DNA of 8,143 bases from an uncultured Clostridia bacterium (lineage in GTDB: Bacteria; Bacillota; Clostridia; UBA1381). Position 1 is the first letter of the stretch. Each line of letters starts with the position of its first letter. Of this stretch, positions 5,583 to 8,143 are shown in pieces. Made by a program: the position numbers and the translations under genes. The stretch is from the NCBI GenBank assembly GCA_945948775.1, contig CAMFCK010000026.1:1-8143 (forward strand), given 5' to 3'. Under the pieces are notes generated by a model. It ran no database searches and was not told where the DNA came from. It was given only the letters and a program-made list of their open reading frames with translations.

Positions 5583-6947
5583 TTATACACTTAATCTGTT
5601 TTTTTCTTCCAGCGTAATATATGTAGTGCCGGCTTTTTCCGACGTCTTCTTATTGAGCATTTCAAGCTTACAGCAGCCGTCTGCTATGACCTGTTCCGAG
5701 GTTTCGGACATCTGTCCTGTTTTTAAGCTTACGGCAGCCTTATATATTTTCAAAAGCTCTGATGAAAATTTAATATACGGTCTTAAATCCTCCGTATTAT
5801 CCTTCATCGACTCCTCCATTACATCTGCCGCCTCCTGCGCCATTGAAACCAGCCTCTCCACTTCTGCTCCTACCGGATTTTCACAAGTGTCTTTTAAAAC
5901 CTGCTCAATCTCCGGAATTTCCTCGGGTCTATTCCAGAAATAATTTTTTAAAACAAGCAAATCCTTTGGCATAGCTTCCTTTCTGCCTTCAAGATAAGCC
6001 TTTGCCCGTACGATTGGGGCAAACCCAAGAAATTTTCTGTCCGATACATGGATTCCTTTCTGACGCAGCTGACAGAGCACACTGTCAGCAAGCTCATTAA
6101 GCTCATCAGACACCCTTATCCCCTGTACCTCCTTCTGCATTTCTTCAAGCTCCTGCAGGCTTAGTGTTGCATTAACCAAAGCCGCACCGCCGTTTTGTTT
6201 TACTTTCAGGATTTTCAGGCGGTTATCACGTTCCTCTATATATTCCGTCAAAACCTTCAGATCAAAACGGTCATAGAGCGGTTTTAGTATCGCCTGGGTG
6301 CTGTCCGAAAAGTTCGGAATTTCATTTGACGCTGCAAAAAATGATATTACCGGAATTTTCACCGTCTGCCCTTCGTTTGTATACACATGTTCGTTCAAAG
6401 CCGTAAGCATCGAGTTTAAAATTCCGTCATTTGCCTTGAAAATCTCGTCAATAAAACAGATGTGACTGTCGGGAATCTTTCCCGCTGTTATTATTTTCGG
6501 CATATTCGGCTTGATACTGCATAGTATCTGCCGCACCGCTTCAAGCTGTTTTTCTATCAGGTGTGCTTCTTTGAGTGTTTCGGGATCTCCGCTCACTTCA
6601 TAGTCGCTGTACTTCTCCTTGAGTTTTTCAAGAAGCACCGAATACGAGATATCTCTTTCAAGCTCATCCTGTGGCATACTTCCGGGGATAAGGCTTGAAA
6701 GGTCAAGCCGACCAAACAGCTTTTCCTCATCGGTTTGCTTTGAGATAAGATATTCAAACTGTTTTGCATCTGTAATTCTTTTTCTGAATTCATTAATACA
6801 AAAGCTCTTTGCCTGTCCCGTACCGCCGAGGATAAAAAGATTTTTTCTTGCCAGCAGTGCAAGTGCAATACACTCTGTCAGTTCCTCACGTTCTGCCACA
6901 ATCGCGTTGACTTCCGCTATCACGTCTAATATTTTTTGATTATTCAT
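5583..6947 (-). CDS. RavA/MoxR-type AAA+ ATPase
   Basis: The 454-residue AAA+ enzyme has Walker A GGTGQAKS (41-48), the LFGRLDL segment (78-84), and Walker B ICFIDEIFKA with D167 and E168. It also has sensor 1 AASNE (N208), an arginine-finger region LYDRFDLK (R227) and a sensor-2 SDRKFLGFAPIVRAKA segment (302-317). The last is typical of RavA-like MoxR proteins (SDRR/K, followed by an AxxxGR-like stretch). ATP hydrolysis should drive remodelling of a target complex with a VWA partner, and a ViaA-like gene lies two genes downstream. An extra, mostly helical stretch of about 50 residues (about 93-148) separates the LFG motif from Walker B, where RavA and MoxR have only a short link. After the AAA lid the C-terminal part (about 345-454) is helical and unrecognised. 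The ribosome binding site AGGAAAGGG overlaps the stop of the clamp gene. Confidence 0.92.
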   Translation of the reverse strand: MNNQKILDVIAEVNAIVAEREELTECIALALLARKNLFILGGTGQAKSFCINEFRKRITDAKQFEYLISKQTDEEKLFGRLDLSSLIPGSMPQDELERDISYSVLLEKLKEKYSDYEVSGDPETLKEAHLIEKQLEAVRQILCSIKPNMPKIITAGKIPDSHICFIDEIFKANDGILNSMLTALNEHVYTNEGQTVKIPVISFFAASNEIPNFSDSTQAILKPLYDRFDLKVLTEYIEERDNRLKILKVKQNGGAALVNATLSLQELEEMQKEVQGIRVSDELNELADSVLCQLRQKGIHVSDRKFLGFAPIVRAKAYLEGRKEAMPKDLLVLKNYFWNRPEEIPEIEQVLKDTCENPVGAEVERLVSMAQEAADVMEESMKDNTEDLRPYIKFSSELLKIYKAAVSLKTGQMSETSEQVIADGCCKLEMLNKKTSEKAGTTYITLEEKNRLSV

Positions 6948-6964
6948 ATACTTTTGTCCCTTTC

Positions 6965-8134
6965 CTACGCAACTTTTTTGTCTGCTTTCTCTTTTGTTTT
7001 GCCCTTTTTCTTTGCTTTTTTAATTTTTTCGTCCCTGCTTTTTACTGCATTTTCCGATAGCGGCATAGTCAAATACTTATCAAACCGCGTAAAAATCAAC
7101 AAGTACCCTCTGCTGCTTAGCGACATGACCATCGTTCCGTCAAGACTGCGGAAAATATTCTGAAGCTGTTCCGCTGAATAGAAAAAGGTAAATTCACCAT
7201 CTCCTTTTAATCGGATACCGTCAATAAAGCTCTCGGTGCTTCCAATATCATTCTTTGTCGAGGCTCGGATGCCGCGTTCGCTAAACTCCAGCTTAATATA
7301 TGACTTCGTACTGCCAATACCGGCAACGGTGCAGACTTCGCGTATCTTCTTCATATCCTCATACTCAAAGCTTGCATAATATGCATCAGGTTTTACAGAC
7401 TCAATAACTTTGTCCAGGTCTATATATTCACCCTGTATGCATATCGTTTGATAAATAAACCCATCCTTTCGAAACACCGCTTGTTTTCCGCACATTCCCA
7501 CAGTCATTTCATCATCGCCTGCCGCACCTGCCAACATTGCAAATCCCTGCCTCGGAAGTATAAAGGAAAGACTTCCGCCTGTTTCACACGGAATAACAGC
7601 TCTCGACATTGACGATGTACTGCAGCTCTCTGCCATTACCTCTTTCCGGGTAATATTGACATGAATACCCTTTAAGGTATCTGCAGCGTCACCCTTTGCC
7701 GTGTTTGCCGCAGTTTTCAGATAAAGCTGTTTTATCCCTTTAATTCTGACGGTTTTCTCAGGCATCATCATTTTCGGTTTCGGATACTCTGTACCGGGCA
7801 GCGTTTTGATTGTATACATACATCTTCCGGACTGTACTTTGATAATCCTATCCGAATTATCCTCGAACACAACCGTATCACCGCCAAGACGCATAAGCAT
7901 ATCAACCAAAAACCTTGCCTCCGCAACAAATCCTCCGCCTTCTTCCAGAACACACTTAATACTTCTGACTATGGCTGTTACGCCGTTAGTGGCGGTCATG
8001 TACAAAAGACCGTCATCCTCCTCCGCCGTAATTAAAAATCCGGTCATGGATCTGACCGAGCTTTTTTGCGGCACAATTCTTAGCATTGATTTCAGGCAGT
8101 CTGACATCTCCTGCCTGTTGACAATAAACTTCAT
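6965..8134 (-). CDS. DnaN-like sliding clamp (DNA polymerase III beta) with basic tail
   Basis: The 389-residue product shows the beta-clamp pattern. It begins MKFIVNRQEMSDCLKSMLRI, then has a GFLITAEEDDGLLYMTATNG strand pair (32-51) and FVAEARFLVDMLMRL (69-83). The second repeat's LKGIHVNITRKEVMAESCST lies at 154-173, and the C-terminal domain ends in YLTMPLS (354-360). Chromosomal DnaN proteins normally end at that MPM/MPL position. This one adds about 29 residues with 12 lysines (361-389), probably flexible and DNA- or protein-binding. A clamp encircles DNA and tethers polymerases and repair factors. The divergence and the neighbours (no dnaA or recF) argue for a mobile-element paralogue. 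The ATG at 8134 follows GAGGAGA at short spacing, right at the window edge, so the promoter and any earlier genes are outside. Confidence 0.9.
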   Translation of the reverse strand: MKFIVNRQEMSDCLKSMLRIVPQKSSVRSMTGFLITAEEDDGLLYMTATNGVTAIVRSIKCVLEEGGGFVAEARFLVDMLMRLGGDTVVFEDNSDRIIKVQSGRCMYTIKTLPGTEYPKPKMMMPEKTVRIKGIKQLYLKTAANTAKGDAADTLKGIHVNITRKEVMAESCSTSSMSRAVIPCETGGSLSFILPRQGFAMLAGAAGDDEMTVGMCGKQAVFRKDGFIYQTICIQGEYIDLDKVIESVKPDAYYASFEYEDMKKIREVCTVAGIGSTKSYIKLEFSERGIRASTKNDIGSTESFIDGIRLKGDGEFTFFYSAEQLQNIFRSLDGTMVMSLSSRGYLLIFTRFDKYLTMPLSENAVKSRDEKIKKAKKKGKTKEKADKKVA

Positions 8135-8143
8135 GTTCTCCTC

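Noticed and set aside
6965..8134. Chromosomal dnaN next to the replication origin
   Set aside because: There is no dnaA, recF or DnaA-box cluster; the neighbours are accessory genes, and the protein is divergent with an extra basic tail.
1..8143. CRISPR array, tRNA or rRNA genes
   Set aside because: No regularly spaced repeats, cloverleaf-like sequence or rRNA-like stretch was seen on reading both strands by eye.

Overview
The window looks like accessory DNA from a low-to-medium GC member of the Clostridia (Bacillota). The evidence for this is strong AGGAGG-type ribosome binding sites, AT-rich gaps, a clostridial-style DpnD/PcfM-like small protein, and a DUF4143-type ATPase. Replication-type proteins (a divergent sliding clamp and an SSB) sit beside small unknown genes, which points to an integrative conjugative element, plasmid or similar mobile island. 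No relaxase, integrase or conjugation gene is visible, so that assignment is inference.

Left part (about 1-1577): an IS110-family insertion sequence on the minus strand. It has an intact 400-residue DEDD recombinase, a terminator just after the gene, and about 250 bases of noncoding leader. The leader carries a promoter-like element and consecutive stem-loops where IS110-group elements encode their bridge RNA. The far end of the element is not defined; bases 1-75 are AT-rich and show no gene.

Middle part (1578-2740): the IS abuts the 3' three-quarters of an AAA ATPase/DUF4143 gene on the plus strand. Its first ~85 codons, including the Walker A motif, are missing from this side, and an in-frame stop lies at the junction. 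A 14-bp perfect hairpin flanked by A and T runs (2703-2735) closes the region as a terminator for both strands.

Right part (2749-8143): a tightly packed minus-strand operon of eight genes entering from the right edge. In transcription order these are: a DnaN-like sliding clamp with a lysine-rich tail; a RavA/MoxR-type AAA+ ATPase; an SSB; a ViaA/COG2425-type VWA protein with an intact MIDAS; a 59-residue DpnD/PcfM-like protein; a 67-residue two-helix membrane protein; and two small soluble proteins of 68 and 62 residues. Gaps are 2-46 bases and most ribosome binding sites lie inside or next to the preceding stop codon, so the genes are very likely co-transcribed and partly translationally coupled.

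The most unusual feature is this operon. A RavA-ViaA-like chaperone pair is split by an SSB gene and preceded by a sliding-clamp paralogue. This suggests that the MoxR/VWA machine acts on a DNA replication, repair or transfer complex of the element, although an anti-invader role cannot be excluded.
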